A stretch of 64,000 bases of DNA from Streptomyces alboniger (GCF_008704395.1 NZ_CP023695.1:7564001-7628000), one strand, 5' to 3'. Counted from the stretch's first letter, positions 51,842-60,474 are shown. Numbers and translations: made by a program. Notes: generated from the letters alone by a model not told the origin.

Positions 51842-52306
51842 TCAGTGGTGAGCTGCTGCCGCTTCGGCCCGACGGCGTGCGATGAACTCCTCGAACTTGT
51901 CGTGGAGTTCATCGGTGGCACGCATGAGGCGGCCACTCTGCGGGTTGACGAGGGAGTGCACGGACTGGGCTTCCGCGAGGAGCCTGCTGCCGTTCGTCCG
52001 GTAGATCTCGTAGTGGCACTCCAGGTGCCTGCGGGGTGTGATGGCCCACGTCCTGATGGTCAGATCGTCCAGGTACTTGGCCGGCTCGTGATAGCGGGCG
52101 CGGAAATTCGTCGTGGTGATCTGGTAGTTCCAGAAGTCGACGCCGACGGCCAGTGCGAAGGCCTCGCGGCCCAGATCGAACCACGGCACGAAACTTGCGT
52201 AATACGCATGTCCTTGCACGTCGCACTCGCCCCATCGGACGCGTGCCGTGGTGTCGACGTGATTCCAGCCTTCGAGGTTCGGTACGGATTCAACCCAACG
52301 CGGCAT
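51842..52306 (-). CDS. Acyl-CoA/acyl-ACP thioesterase, hotdog (4HBT-like)
   Basis: 154 residues of the 4-hydroxybenzoyl-CoA thioesterase group. The catalytic Asp is in VRWGECDVQGHAYYASFVPWFDLGREAF, the classical D-x-x-G-H-x-x-Y motif; ITTTNFRARYHEPAKYLDDLTIRTW follows. Such stand-alone thioesterases release the acyl chain in several type II or iterative polyketide systems. First gene of the minus-strand tailoring operon. ATG 52306 chosen over ATG 52354, which falls close to the predicted transcription start. No strong ribosome site. Confidence 0.85.
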   Translation of the reverse strand: MPRWVESVPNLEGWNHVDTTARVRWGECDVQGHAYYASFVPWFDLGREAFALAVGVDFWNYQITTTNFRARYHEPAKYLDDLTIRTWAITPRRHLECHYEIYRTNGSRLLAEAQSVHSLVNPQSGRLMRATDELHDKFEEFIARRRAEAAAAHH

Positions 52307-52366
52307 GGCGGCTCGTTTCTCGTGAAAGGTTCTACGAGTGCTGCCCGGAGGCATTTATACGGCTCG

Positions 52367-52395
52367 ACCATAGGAACGCCGTAAAGGCGCGTCAA
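52367..52395 (-). promoter_or_regulatory. Promoter of the tailoring operon
   Basis: On the minus strand, TTGACG (52395-52390), 17 bases, TATGGT (52372-52367): a near-consensus vegetative promoter about 60 bases before the thioesterase ATG. Confidence 0.6.
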
Positions 52396-52485
52396 TCATT
52401 CCTGACGTGCATCTTTCACCGTGCCGCAGATGCCCTGGCATCTTTCTCGGAACTTACAGAAATCCTGGTCGAAACGGGACTTCGG

Positions 52486-52515
52486 TTGACATGGATTTCT
52501 CGACGCGCTTAGCGT
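52486..52515 (+). promoter_or_regulatory. Promoter of the polyketide/fatty acid synthase operon
   Basis: TTGACA at 52486-52491 and TAGCGT at 52510-52515 with an 18-base spacer, fitting the streptomycete TTGAC/TAnnnT pattern. It lies in the AT-richer divergent gap about 120 bases before the first gene. Confidence 0.5.
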
Positions 52516-52637
52516 TCCGGTGAACGAAGGAGCAGGGCGAATCCGGCCCACTCGCATTCAGCGCGCATTATCCTTTCGTGTTTCGCGCAGTTCATTTCGC
52601 ATTTCACAGAACGTCAGCGAATCGGCGGTGTTTGTCG

Positions 52638-53099
52638 ATGGACATTACGGAATACCTCCGCTGCTCGGTGCCGGCGGCGGTGCACTCGGCAGGGGTCGAC
52701 CTGGTGGACCTGCGCCGCTGGGACCTGGCCGTGACCCGCACCGGGGGAGCCGTGCTGCGACGCGCCTTCAGCGCCTCGGAACGCGCGGCGGCCAGGTGCG
52801 CGGCGGATGGCGAACTGACCCCGGCACGGATCCTGGGGCACGCCTTCGGCATCAAGGAGAGCGTGGTGAAGGCTCTGGGAGGACTGCCGCCGGGCTCCGC
52901 CTACGCCGACATCGACGTCGGCACCGGGCCACCGGAGCAGGACGGCGGCGGCCGGCAGGTACACCTCCGCGGTGAACTCGCCCGCTGGGCCGCCCGGCAC
53001 GGCGTCACGCTGACCGGCGGCACCCGTGAACTCGCGGACGACATGGCCGTGGCCTGGGTCGTGGCCGCCCCCACCATCACCCCGGCAGGTCCCCGATGA
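52638..53099 (+). CDS. acpS: Holo-ACP synthase (AcpS-type phosphopantetheinyl transferase)
   Basis: 153 residues. AGVDLVDLRRWD gives the first Mg ligand (Asp21); HAFGIKESVVKALGG supplies Glu74 and Lys78, the catalytic pair. The product transfers phosphopantetheine to the ACP encoded three genes downstream. First gene of the plus-strand operon, followed by an ATGA overlap. ATG 52638 is used as the start because GTCGATG precedes MDITEYL and the earlier frame is not protein-like. It is additional to the housekeeping AcpS and so probably cluster-specific. Confidence 0.88.
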   Translation: MDITEYLRCSVPAAVHSAGVDLVDLRRWDLAVTRTGGAVLRRAFSASERAAARCAADGELTPARILGHAFGIKESVVKALGGLPPGSAYADIDVGTGPPEQDGGGRQVHLRGELARWAARHGVTLTGGTRELADDMAVAWVVAAPTITPAGPR

Positions 53100-54097
53100 A
53101 CAGACCCACGGCATTCGTCTTCCCCGGCCAGGGCAGCCAGTTCCCCGGCATGGGACGGGAGTTGGCGCGCTTCGGCCCCGCCGCCCGCGATCTCGTCGAC
53201 CGGGCCGAGGACGTCACGGGCCTTCCCGTCGGCGCCCTCATGACCGAGGCCGACGCGGACACCCTCGCGGACCCGGAGTACGCCCAGGTCCTGGTGTTCG
53301 TCTGGTCCCTCGCGGCGCTGCACCGGCTGCGCGACAGGGGCCTGGCCCCCTCGGCCGTCGCCGGGCACAGCCTCGGCGAGTACACCGCGCTCACCGCCTG
53401 CGGCAGCCTCGACCCGGACACCGCGCTCTCCCTGGTCTCCTGCCGCGGACGGGCCATGAGCACGGCCGCCCGGCAGACCGCCGGCACCATGGCCGCGATC
53501 GTCGGACTGGCACCGGAAACCGTCCGCCGCCTGTGCCAGGAGGCCTGCGACGACACCGGCTTCGCCGTCGTCGCCAACCTCAACTCGCCCCGGCAGACCG
53601 TGGTGTCCGGCACCGTCGCCGCGGTCCAGCGCGTGGTCGACGCCGCCCGGGACGCCGGGGCGCTGCGCGCCCGCCGCCTGCCCGTCGGCGGCGCCTACCA
53701 CTCGCCCCTGATGGCCGGGGCGCCACTGGGACTGATGGGCAAGCTCGCCGAGGCACGCCTGGCCCCTCCCCGCATCCCCCTGGTGTCCAGCGCGACCGGG
53801 CAGCTGGTGAGCGACATCGAGGAGTACCGCGAGGTGCTGTTCGCACAGATCCTCCGCCCGGTGCGCTGGCAGGACACGGTGCACACGCTTCTGGGGCTCG
53901 GCGTACGCACCTTCGTCGAGGCCGGGCCCGGGCGGGTGCTGTCCGGACTGGGACGGGAGATGGCCCGCGAGGCCCGGCACCTGAGCGTCCACGAAGCGCT
54001 CGGCGCCACACCGCCGCCCACGGCGGTACCGGCCTCGCCCGCGGGGCCGCCCACCGCACAGGACCACGTCACCTCGAAGGCAAGGAAAAGCACGTGA
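53096..54097 (+). CDS. Malonyl-type acyltransferase (FabD-like)
   Basis: 333 residues. FVFPGQGSQFPGMGREL (residues 8-24), the nucleophile AGHSLGEYTAL with Ser92, the Arg in SCRGRAMS, and the His in GGAYHSPLM are all as in malonyl-CoA:ACP transacylases. It loads extender units on the discrete ACP. Housekeeping fabD normally sits with fabH, acpP and fabF; this one is between AcpS and a ketoreductase with start/stop overlaps on both sides, consistent with a dedicated synthase. The Pro/Ala-rich C-terminal tail is extra. Confidence 0.93.
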   Translation: MNRPTAFVFPGQGSQFPGMGRELARFGPAARDLVDRAEDVTGLPVGALMTEADADTLADPEYAQVLVFVWSLAALHRLRDRGLAPSAVAGHSLGEYTALTACGSLDPDTALSLVSCRGRAMSTAARQTAGTMAAIVGLAPETVRRLCQEACDDTGFAVVANLNSPRQTVVSGTVAAVQRVVDAARDAGALRARRLPVGGAYHSPLMAGAPLGLMGKLAEARLAPPRIPLVSSATGQLVSDIEEYREVLFAQILRPVRWQDTVHTLLGLGVRTFVEAGPGRVLSGLGREMAREARHLSVHEALGATPPPTAVPASPAGPPTAQDHVTSKARKST

Positions 54098-54840
54098 GCG
54101 ATCTCAACGGGCGCATCGCGCTGGTCACCGGGGCCACCAAGGGAATCGGGCTCGCGGTCGCCACCGACCTGGCGCGCGCCGGAGCCACCGTCCTGCTCAA
54201 CCACCGCCGGAACCCCGAACAGGCCGAGGAAGCCCTGCGGACCGTGCGGCAGATCCAGCCGGACGCCGCCCTGGTACAGGGCGACATCTCCCAATCCGCG
54301 GACGTGGAGCGCATGTTCCGCCTCATCCGCGCCGAGTACGGCGGCATCGACGCGCTGGTGCACAACGCCGGCATCACCCGGGACGGCTACGCCGTGATGA
54401 TGGGCGACGCCAAGTGGCAAGAGGTGATCGACACCAACCTCACCGGAGCGTTCCTGTGCATGCGCGCGGCCGGCCGGATGATGGCCGCGCGACGCCGGGG
54501 CTCCATCGTCACCATCGGGTCCACCAGCGCCTTCAACCCGCCCGCCGGCCAGGCCAACTACGCGGCGGCCAAAGCGGGCGTACTGGCCATGGTCAAAGCC
54601 CTCGCCAAGGAACTCGGCGGCTACGGCGTCCGCGTCAACGCCGTCGTCCCCGGCTTCGTCGACACCGCCATGACCCAGAAGATGCCGCCCGCACAACTGG
54701 CGGAGAACCTCAAGCGCGTCCCGCTCGGCCGCATCGGCCGGACCGAGGAAGTCGGCTCGGCCGTGCGCTTCCTGCTCAGCGACGACGCGGCGTACATCAC
54801 CGGCACTTCCCTCGTCGTCGACGGCGGACTCATCAGCTGA
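54094..54840 (+). CDS. 3-oxoacyl-ACP reductase (FabG-like ketoreductase)
   Basis: 248 residues, a classical SDR. NADPH motif LVTGATKGIGLAVA (residues 10-23), NNAG-equivalent LVHNAGITRDG, catalytic Ser in VTIGSTSAF, and YAAAKAG with the Tyr-Lys pair; C-terminal ITGTSLVVDGGLIS. It reduces beta-ketoacyl-ACP to the beta-hydroxy form. GTGA overlap with the acyltransferase gene. One of two SDRs in the operon. Confidence 0.95.
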   Translation: MSDLNGRIALVTGATKGIGLAVATDLARAGATVLLNHRRNPEQAEEALRTVRQIQPDAALVQGDISQSADVERMFRLIRAEYGGIDALVHNAGITRDGYAVMMGDAKWQEVIDTNLTGAFLCMRAAGRMMAARRRGSIVTIGSTSAFNPPAGQANYAAAKAGVLAMVKALAKELGGYGVRVNAVVPGFVDTAMTQKMPPAQLAENLKRVPLGRIGRTEEVGSAVRFLLSDDAAYITGTSLVVDGGLIS

Positions 54841-54888
54841 ACCGCCCGAGCACCCCCGACCCCACCCATCCCAAGCAAGGAGCCCCTC

Positions 54889-55176
54889 ATGACGATGACC
54901 CTCGAAGAGGCCACCCACCGCGCCGGAGCGCGCCAGGAACTGGCCGAAGGCGTCAAGTGCCTTCTGGTGGAACGGCTCTCACTGGACGTCGACCCCACGA
55001 CGATCGGCGACGACCAGCCGCTCTTCGGCCGAGGCCTGGAACTGGACTCCATCGACACCCTGGAACTCGCGATGGCCGTCGAGGACACCTACGGCGTCAC
55101 TATCACCGACGACGACACGCACAGCCTGCTCTCACTCAACCGGCTCGTGGACCACATCGAGGCGGCCTGGACATGA
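54889..55176 (+). CDS. Acyl carrier protein
   Basis: 95 residues. The phosphopantetheine site is LFGRGLELDSIDTLELAMAV (Ser54), with DS-I in place of the housekeeping DSL and a typical helix II. The acidic helix III region DTHSLLSLNRLVDHIEAAW follows. It is the only ACP in the operon, so all condensing, reducing and dehydrating enzymes here must act on it or on an external ACP. AGGAG before ATG 54889; its stop overlaps the dehydratase start. Confidence 0.92.
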   Translation: MTMTLEEATHRAGARQELAEGVKCLLVERLSLDVDPTTIGDDQPLFGRGLELDSIDTLELAMAVEDTYGVTITDDDTHSLLSLNRLVDHIEAAWT

Positions 55177-55667
55177 CGCACCACCAGTCACCCCCGCGGG
55201 CAGCCGTGCTGAGCGCCGACGACATCGCCCGTCTGCTCCCGCACCGCCACCCGTTCTTCCTCCTCGACCGGGTCACCGCGCTCCACCCCGGCGTGAGCGC
55301 CGAGGCGATCAAGAACGTCACCGCGTCCGACGCCGTACTGGCAGGGCACTTCCCCGGCCGCATGCTCTACCCCGGCGTGCTGCTCGTCGAATGTGTCGCC
55401 CAGCTCGCAGCGGTGATCTACGGCAGCGCCGGCGCGCTGCGCACGACCGGCGAGATCGTCGGAGACGTGGCGGACCGCGTCGGCTACCTCGCGGAGATCC
55501 GCCAGGCGAAGTTCCTCAAACCGGTGCTCCCCGGCGACCAGGTGGTCTTCCGGGCCCAGAGCGGCCCCCGCCTCGGCGGACTCATCTCGGTGACCGGACA
55601 GGCCTCGGTCGGCCGCGAACAGGTGATGACCGTACGGCTCGCCGTCACCGAGCGCGAGGACGCGTAG
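55173..55667 (+). CDS. 3-hydroxyacyl-ACP dehydratase (FabZ-like)
   Basis: 164 residues, hotdog fold. LLPHRHPFFLLDRVTAL is the FabZ N-terminal signature; catalytic His59 lies in LAGHFPGRMLYPGVLLVE and Glu73 in VECVAQLAAV. An insertion with GEIVGDVADRVGYLAEI follows. It dehydrates 3-hydroxyacyl-ACP; together with the ketoreductase and the absence of an enoyl reductase gene it suggests a polyene rather than saturated chain, which is inference. ATGA overlap with the ACP gene. Confidence 0.92.
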   Translation: MTHHQSPPRAAVLSADDIARLLPHRHPFFLLDRVTALHPGVSAEAIKNVTASDAVLAGHFPGRMLYPGVLLVECVAQLAAVIYGSAGALRTTGEIVGDVADRVGYLAEIRQAKFLKPVLPGDQVVFRAQSGPRLGGLISVTGQASVGREQVMTVRLAVTEREDA

Positions 55668-55725
55668 TCGGCCCCGCCTGACCCACCCCCCATCTTTTTC
55701 CTCTCGTCTGCCCAAGGAGAGCCCC

Positions 55726-56739
55726 ATGAAGACCAGCTACACAGACACGACCGAGGAGTACACGGCGCTGCGCGAGGCGTGCGGACTCATCGACTACGAA
55801 GGCATGGGCCTGGTGCGGGTCTCGGGCCCCGCCGCCGCCGAGTACCTCGGCCGGGCCGCCACCCGCGGCGTCGACTTCCTCCTGGAGGGACAGAGCACCG
55901 CGGCCCTCCTGCTGCGCGAGAACGGCACCGTCATCGCCGAGGTGCTCATCCACTGCCACGCCGCGCACTACCTGGTGGAGATCTGGCCGTCCCAGGCCGC
56001 GGAGGCGACCGCCCACCTGATCGACGCCGCCCTGGCCTACGAGGACGTGACCGTCCAGGACGTCAGCGCGGAGTACCGCGTCCTCGCGCTGGAGGGCCCC
56101 GCATCCTTCAAGACCGCACAGAGGTACCTGCCCTTCCCCGTCGCGTCCATGGCGTACCGCAGCTTCGCCACGGCCGAGTGGGGCGAAGGCCAGGGGCTCG
56201 CTGTCTCGCGGACCGGGGTGACCGGCGAGTACGGGTACAAGTTCTTCGCCCCCGCCGCCGAGGGGGCGCGGCTGCGGGCCGAGCTGCTGGCCGACGGTGC
56301 CGTCGAATGCGGCAAGGACGCACTGGACGTGTGCCGGATGGAGGTCCGGTTCGCCAGCCTGGAACACGAGAGCGCGGGCCACGAGGTCACCCCCTTCGAC
56401 CTGGGCCTCCAGTGGATGGTCGACCCCGGCCGGGAGGTCGCGGGCCCGGCCGCCGAACGTGACGGCGCGCTCCGCTCCCCGGTGTGCTGGATCGCGGACG
56501 AGTCGCTGAGCGCCCGCCCGGAACAGGGCACTGCCATCGCGGTGCGGGACGCCGAGGTGGGCGTCGTCACCCATGCCGTCCGCTCGCCCAGGCTCGGGCG
56601 GATCATCGGCACCGGCCGGGTGGACGCCGCGGTGGCCGCCTCGGGCCAGGACTTCCAACTCGCCGGGTCCGATACGGCGATCCGGACGGTCTCCGCCCCG
56701 TTCCTGACCGCCACCAGCCTCGACGTACCGCTGGATTGA
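55726..56739 (+). CDS. Aminomethyltransferase (GcvT)-family protein
   Basis: 337 residues of the folate-binding T-protein/YgfZ family: EEYTALREACGLIDYEGMGLVRVSGPAAAEYLGRAATRGVDFL, the middle LRENGTVIAEVLIHCHAAHYLVEI, SRTGVTGEYGYKFFAP and a C-terminal beta-barrel with GTAIAVRDAEVGVVTHAVRSPRLGRIIGTG. The position of the T-protein catalytic Asp (normally in xxDDxxxY) is altered (IAEVLIHC). It is not near gcvH/gcvP, so its role is likely specific to the cluster, such as folate-dependent C1 transfer or a folate-independent rearrangement. Nothing more can be read. Confidence 0.78.
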   Translation: MKTSYTDTTEEYTALREACGLIDYEGMGLVRVSGPAAAEYLGRAATRGVDFLLEGQSTAALLLRENGTVIAEVLIHCHAAHYLVEIWPSQAAEATAHLIDAALAYEDVTVQDVSAEYRVLALEGPASFKTAQRYLPFPVASMAYRSFATAEWGEGQGLAVSRTGVTGEYGYKFFAPAAEGARLRAELLADGAVECGKDALDVCRMEVRFASLEHESAGHEVTPFDLGLQWMVDPGREVAGPAAERDGALRSPVCWIADESLSARPEQGTAIAVRDAEVGVVTHAVRSPRLGRIIGTGRVDAAVAASGQDFQLAGSDTAIRTVSAPFLTATSLDVPLD

Positions 56740-56812
56740 GACCCCGCGTGGCACAAAGTGCGGCGGTGTGCGCGCGGAGCGCGCCGCCGCACCCCGGCTG
56801 TAAGGAGAAGAC

Positions 56813-59290
56813 ATGAGTTCCACCAAGGGCTTTCAAGAGGGCGTCGCCATCACCGGAATAGGCCTCAGCTGCGCGCTGGGCAACGGCGTCCAACAGGTGT
56901 GGCGGGGCATCCGCGAAGGACGCAGCGGCATCGGCAAGACCGAACGTATCGACGTATCGACACTGAGCTGCCAGTACTCCGGCGAGGTGCCGTCGGTGCC
57001 CGCGGCCGGGCAGCGGCTGCGCGGACGGCTCGACCGTGCGACGACGCTGGCCCTCAACGCCGCCGAAGAGGCCATCGAGGGAGCCGGGCTGAGCCTGACG
57101 GAACACGACGCCTACCGCATGGGCGTCGCCGTGGGCACCTCGGTCGGCGGCCTGGAACGCGGTGAGGAGTTCCACTGGGACCTGCTGCGCGACGGGCCAG
57201 GGGCGCCACGCCGCGACCGGCTGTTCCACTACCCCCTCTACACGTCCGCGGACGCCCTGAGCATCGCCTTCCAGCTCAAGGGGCCCAAGGTGGTGATCTC
57301 CAACGCCTGCGCGGCCGGTTCCAACTCGATCGGGTTCGCGGCGGACGCCATCCGGGACGGCCGGGCCGACATCATGATCGCCGGCGGCGTCGATGTCCTG
57401 GACATCCTCTCGCTGGCCGGATTCGACAGCCTCAACGCCCTCGATCCGGCCCCCTGCGCCCCGTACTCCCGCAGCACCGGCCTCAACATCGGTGAGGGCG
57501 CGGCGATCCTGGTGCTGGAATCGGAGTCGTCCGCCCGGCGGCGCGGTGCCGCGATCCTCGCCCACCTCCTGGGCTACGCCCTCACCAGCGACGCCTACCA
57601 CGCCACCGCGCCGGACCCGGCGGGCAACGGAGCGGTCCGTGCCATGCGAAGGGGCCTCGCCCAGGCACAGCTGACCGCCGCCGACGTCGACTACGTCAAC
57701 GGGCACGGCACGGGCACGCCGACCAACGACAGTGCCGAGACGAAGGCCGTCACCTCCCTGTTCGAAGGCCTCTCACCGGCACCGGTGAGCAGTACCAAGT
57801 CGCAGGTCGGCCACATGCTCGGCGCGGCCGGCGCCCTGGAGGCGGCGGCATGCGTCCTGGCGCTGCGGGACGGCGTGCTGCCGCCCACGGTGAACGTCGA
57901 GGAGGGCTTCGACGCGCCCCGCGACATCGTCGCCAACCACGCCCGTGAGCAGGAGCTGGACGTCGTCGTCTCCAACTCCTTCGCGTTCGGCGGCAACAAC
58001 TGCTCACTCGTCCTGGGACGCCACCCGGCCCCGCCCGCGCCCCGTCCGGACCGGCGTGTCGTCATCACCGGCGCCGGACCCGTCTCCTCGGTCGGCAGCG
58101 GACGGGAGGCCTTCCTCGCCGCGCTCAGGGAGGGACGGTCCGGCATCGGCCCGGCCCGCCTGTCCGACCTCGCGCTCTCCCGCAGCGGACAGGCCGCCGA
58201 GATCGACATCGCCGACTGCCGTCGCCACGTCGACCGCGCGTACGCCCGGCGGCTCGACCAGATCGGACTGCTGACCCTCGCCGCCTGCCGACTGGCCCTG
58301 GACGACGCGGGCCTGCGGATCGGGAGGTCCGACGCCGAACGCGTCGGCATGGTCTTCGGTACGTTCAACGGGCCCGTGGAGACGGTGGAACAGCTCAGCA
58401 GGACCATCGGCACGGATGGCCCGCACCGGGTCAACCCCCGCCTGTTCCCCAACTCCGTGATGAACGCGGCGGCCGGACACGCCTGTCTGGCGCTCCGGAT
58501 CCGGGGCCCGCTCTCCACGCTCGCCACCGGCTGCGTGTCCGGCCTGAGCGGTCTGGGTTACGCCGCGGATCTGATCCGCCGCGGCGAGGCCGACGCGATG
58601 CTCGCGGTGAGCGCGGACGAGCTGACTCCGCTGGTGCACTACGGGTTCGACCGGCTCGGCCTGCTCTCCTCGGACACCTGCCGCCCCTACAGCAGCACCC
58701 CCAGCGGGACCGTTCTCGGAGCGGGCAGCACCGCCCTGGTCGTGGAGTCCCTGGAACACGCTCTGGCCCGCGGCGCCACGGTACTGGCCGAAGTACGGGG
58801 ACACGCGACCACCTCGGACGGCTACCGCATCGCGGGCAACGACCCCTCGGGCCGGGCCTGGGCGGAGAGCTTCAAGCGGGCGCTGGACGACGCGGGAATG
58901 ACCGCGGCCGACATCGGAACCGTCTACGGTGACGCGCGCGGAACCGCCGTGCTCGACCTGGCCGAGACTCGCGCGGTCGCCCAGGTGTGGCAGCCCGGCG
59001 CGGTGGGGCTGAGCAACCTCACCGGATACGTCGGCCATGTGCACAGCACCACCTCCCTGATGTCGGCGGTGTGTGCCACCGAGACGCTGCGCACCGGGTG
59101 GAGCCCGCCCCTCGCGGGCCTCTCCGAGCCGCTCGACGGGATCGAGGGATACCTGCGGCCGCGCACCCAAACGGAGCGAGCCGACCATGCCGCCGGTCGC
59201 TCCTGCCTGCTCACCGCGGCCAACTGGGGCGGCACGTACGCCTCGCTCGTACTGAGCCCGTGGGAGGCCGAGCAGGGGAGGACGTCGTGA
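56813..59290 (+). CDS. Fused double beta-ketoacyl synthase (KS-KS)
   Basis: 825 residues, two KAS II-like domains in one chain. Domain 1 (about 8-403) has the full Cys-His-His set: Cys166 in VISNACAAGSNS, His298 in NGHGTGTPTND, His334 in KSQVGHMLGAAGA. Domain 2 (about 412-820) retains Cys574 (LATGCVSGLSG) and His742 (YVGHVHSTT), but the HGTGT motif reads YGDARGTAV (Asp707 at the His position) and the Lys is Thr737. So domain 2 is probably not a complete synthase and may act like the chain-length factor of type II polyketide systems. Linker about residues 404-412 is Pro/Arg-rich (APPAPRPDRR). Confidence 0.92.
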   Translation: MSSTKGFQEGVAITGIGLSCALGNGVQQVWRGIREGRSGIGKTERIDVSTLSCQYSGEVPSVPAAGQRLRGRLDRATTLALNAAEEAIEGAGLSLTEHDAYRMGVAVGTSVGGLERGEEFHWDLLRDGPGAPRRDRLFHYPLYTSADALSIAFQLKGPKVVISNACAAGSNSIGFAADAIRDGRADIMIAGGVDVLDILSLAGFDSLNALDPAPCAPYSRSTGLNIGEGAAILVLESESSARRRGAAILAHLLGYALTSDAYHATAPDPAGNGAVRAMRRGLAQAQLTAADVDYVNGHGTGTPTNDSAETKAVTSLFEGLSPAPVSSTKSQVGHMLGAAGALEAAACVLALRDGVLPPTVNVEEGFDAPRDIVANHAREQELDVVVSNSFAFGGNNCSLVLGRHPAPPAPRPDRRVVITGAGPVSSVGSGREAFLAALREGRSGIGPARLSDLALSRSGQAAEIDIADCRRHVDRAYARRLDQIGLLTLAACRLALDDAGLRIGRSDAERVGMVFGTFNGPVETVEQLSRTIGTDGPHRVNPRLFPNSVMNAAAGHACLALRIRGPLSTLATGCVSGLSGLGYAADLIRRGEADAMLAVSADELTPLVHYGFDRLGLLSSDTCRPYSSTPSGTVLGAGSTALVVESLEHALARGATVLAEVRGHATTSDGYRIAGNDPSGRAWAESFKRALDDAGMTAADIGTVYGDARGTAVLDLAETRAVAQVWQPGAVGLSNLTGYVGHVHSTTSLMSAVCATETLRTGWSPPLAGLSEPLDGIEGYLRPRTQTERADHAAGRSCLLTAANWGGTYASLVLSPWEAEQGRTS

Positions 59291-59667
59291 GGGGCAACCC
59301 CCCCTTGGTCCTGCATCTCGCCACTCCCCAGCAGACGCCGCCCGCCGGCGACCCACGCTGGGGCACCTGGCTCACCGACGCGGAACTCGCCTACGCACGC
59401 GGCCTCCTGCGGGCCGAGGAACACCTGTCCGCCCGGAAGTTGGCCAAAGAGGCCGGCGCGGGAGTCCTGGGGTGGCGGTGCGAGCCACCCTGGCAGGACA
59501 TGGAGGTGCGGCGGCGTCCGGGGGCCGCACCCGCTCTCCACCTCGGCGAGACACTCTCCCGCGAGTCCCTGGCGCCGGGCACTGCAACGCCGGGCATCTC
59601 ACTGACGCACGCCCGCGGTTACGCGGCCGCGCTCGCCTGGCTGCCTCCCGGCGGGGGAGCGTCGTGA
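59287..59667 (+). CDS. AcpS-like protein lacking the catalytic lysine
   Basis: 126 residues from GTG 59287 (GTGA overlap with the KS gene). It follows the AcpS pattern: WLTDAELAYARGLLRAEEHLSARKLAKEAGAGVLGWRC ... WQDMEVRRRPGAAPALHLGETL ... GISLTHARGYAAALAWL. The Glu of KEA is kept (Glu55) but the Lys four residues later is Gly59, and the N-terminal Mg-binding Asp is not obvious. It may be inactive, a partner of the first AcpS, or an ACP-binding protein. Confidence 0.78.
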   Translation: MRGNPPLVLHLATPQQTPPAGDPRWGTWLTDAELAYARGLLRAEEHLSARKLAKEAGAGVLGWRCEPPWQDMEVRRRPGAAPALHLGETLSRESLAPGTATPGISLTHARGYAAALAWLPPGGGAS

Positions 59668-60422
59668 GGGCCGGCCGGCCCGGCGGCCAGGTGGCGGTGG
59701 TCACCGGAGCCCTCGGCGGGATCGGCCGGGCCGTGACCACCCTGCTCATGGAGCAGGGCGCGGGGGTCGTGGTGACCGACCTGGACGGCGAGGCGTGCCT
59801 GGCCGCCGCAGCCGAGCTGAATCGCGGCCCGTCCCGCGGCCGGGCCTTCGGCCACCCCCTGGATGTCACCGACCCCGACGCCTGGGAGCAGGTGACCCGG
59901 TACGCCCGCCGCCGCTTCGGCCACCTCGACGTCCTGGTCAACAACGCGGGCACCTTGGCGATCGACGGCGTGGAACACCTCGGCGCACACGACTGGGAGC
60001 GCGTGGTGGACACCTGCCAACGCGGCACCTGGCTCGGCATGCGGGCGGTCACGCCGTGCCTGCGCTCGGCGGGCGGCGGAGCGGTCGTCAACATCGCGTC
60101 GGTCTACGGCATGGTGGGCTCGGGCGCTTCCTTCGCCTACCACGCGGCCAAGGGCGCCGTCCGCGCCATGACGGTCGCCGCCGCCGTCGAACTCGCCCCC
60201 GCGGGCATCAGGGTCAACACGGTCTGTCCCGGCATGGTCGAGACCTCGATGACCACCACGGTCCCTCAGCAGTTCGTCGACGACGTGGTCGCGGCGACAC
60301 CGTTGCGACGCCGGGCCCGCCCGCGCGAAGTCGCCGCCGCCGTCGCCTTCCTGGCATCCGACGCGGCCTCCTTCATCACCGGGGCCGAACTCGTCGTCGA
60401 CGGCGGCTACACCGCCCGCTGA
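59664..60422 (+). CDS. SDR-family oxidoreductase
   Basis: 252 residues, classical SDR: VAVVTGALGGIGRAVT (NAD(P) site), LVNNAGTLAIDG, Ser in VVNIASVYG, Tyr-Lys in YHAAKGA, and C-terminal FITGAELVVDGGYTAR. Asp after the second beta-strand (VVTDLDGEA) suggests NAD preference. GTGA overlap with the AcpS-like gene. It may be a second ketoreductase or a tailoring dehydrogenase. Frame closed by TGA 60420. Confidence 0.92.
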   Translation: MRAGRPGGQVAVVTGALGGIGRAVTTLLMEQGAGVVVTDLDGEACLAAAAELNRGPSRGRAFGHPLDVTDPDAWEQVTRYARRRFGHLDVLVNNAGTLAIDGVEHLGAHDWERVVDTCQRGTWLGMRAVTPCLRSAGGGAVVNIASVYGMVGSGASFAYHAAKGAVRAMTVAAAVELAPAGIRVNTVCPGMVETSMTTTVPQQFVDDVVAATPLRRRARPREVAAAVAFLASDAASFITGAELVVDGGYTAR

Positions 60423-60474
60423 CCCGGCTCACGAGCCTCCCGCCTGCCCCGAGCCCGAGAAAGGAGGAGAGGCG

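Noticed and set aside
56813..59290. Second KS domain as a fully active synthase
   Set aside because: The His of HGTGT is Asp707 and the conserved Lys is Thr737, so a complete catalytic set is not present.
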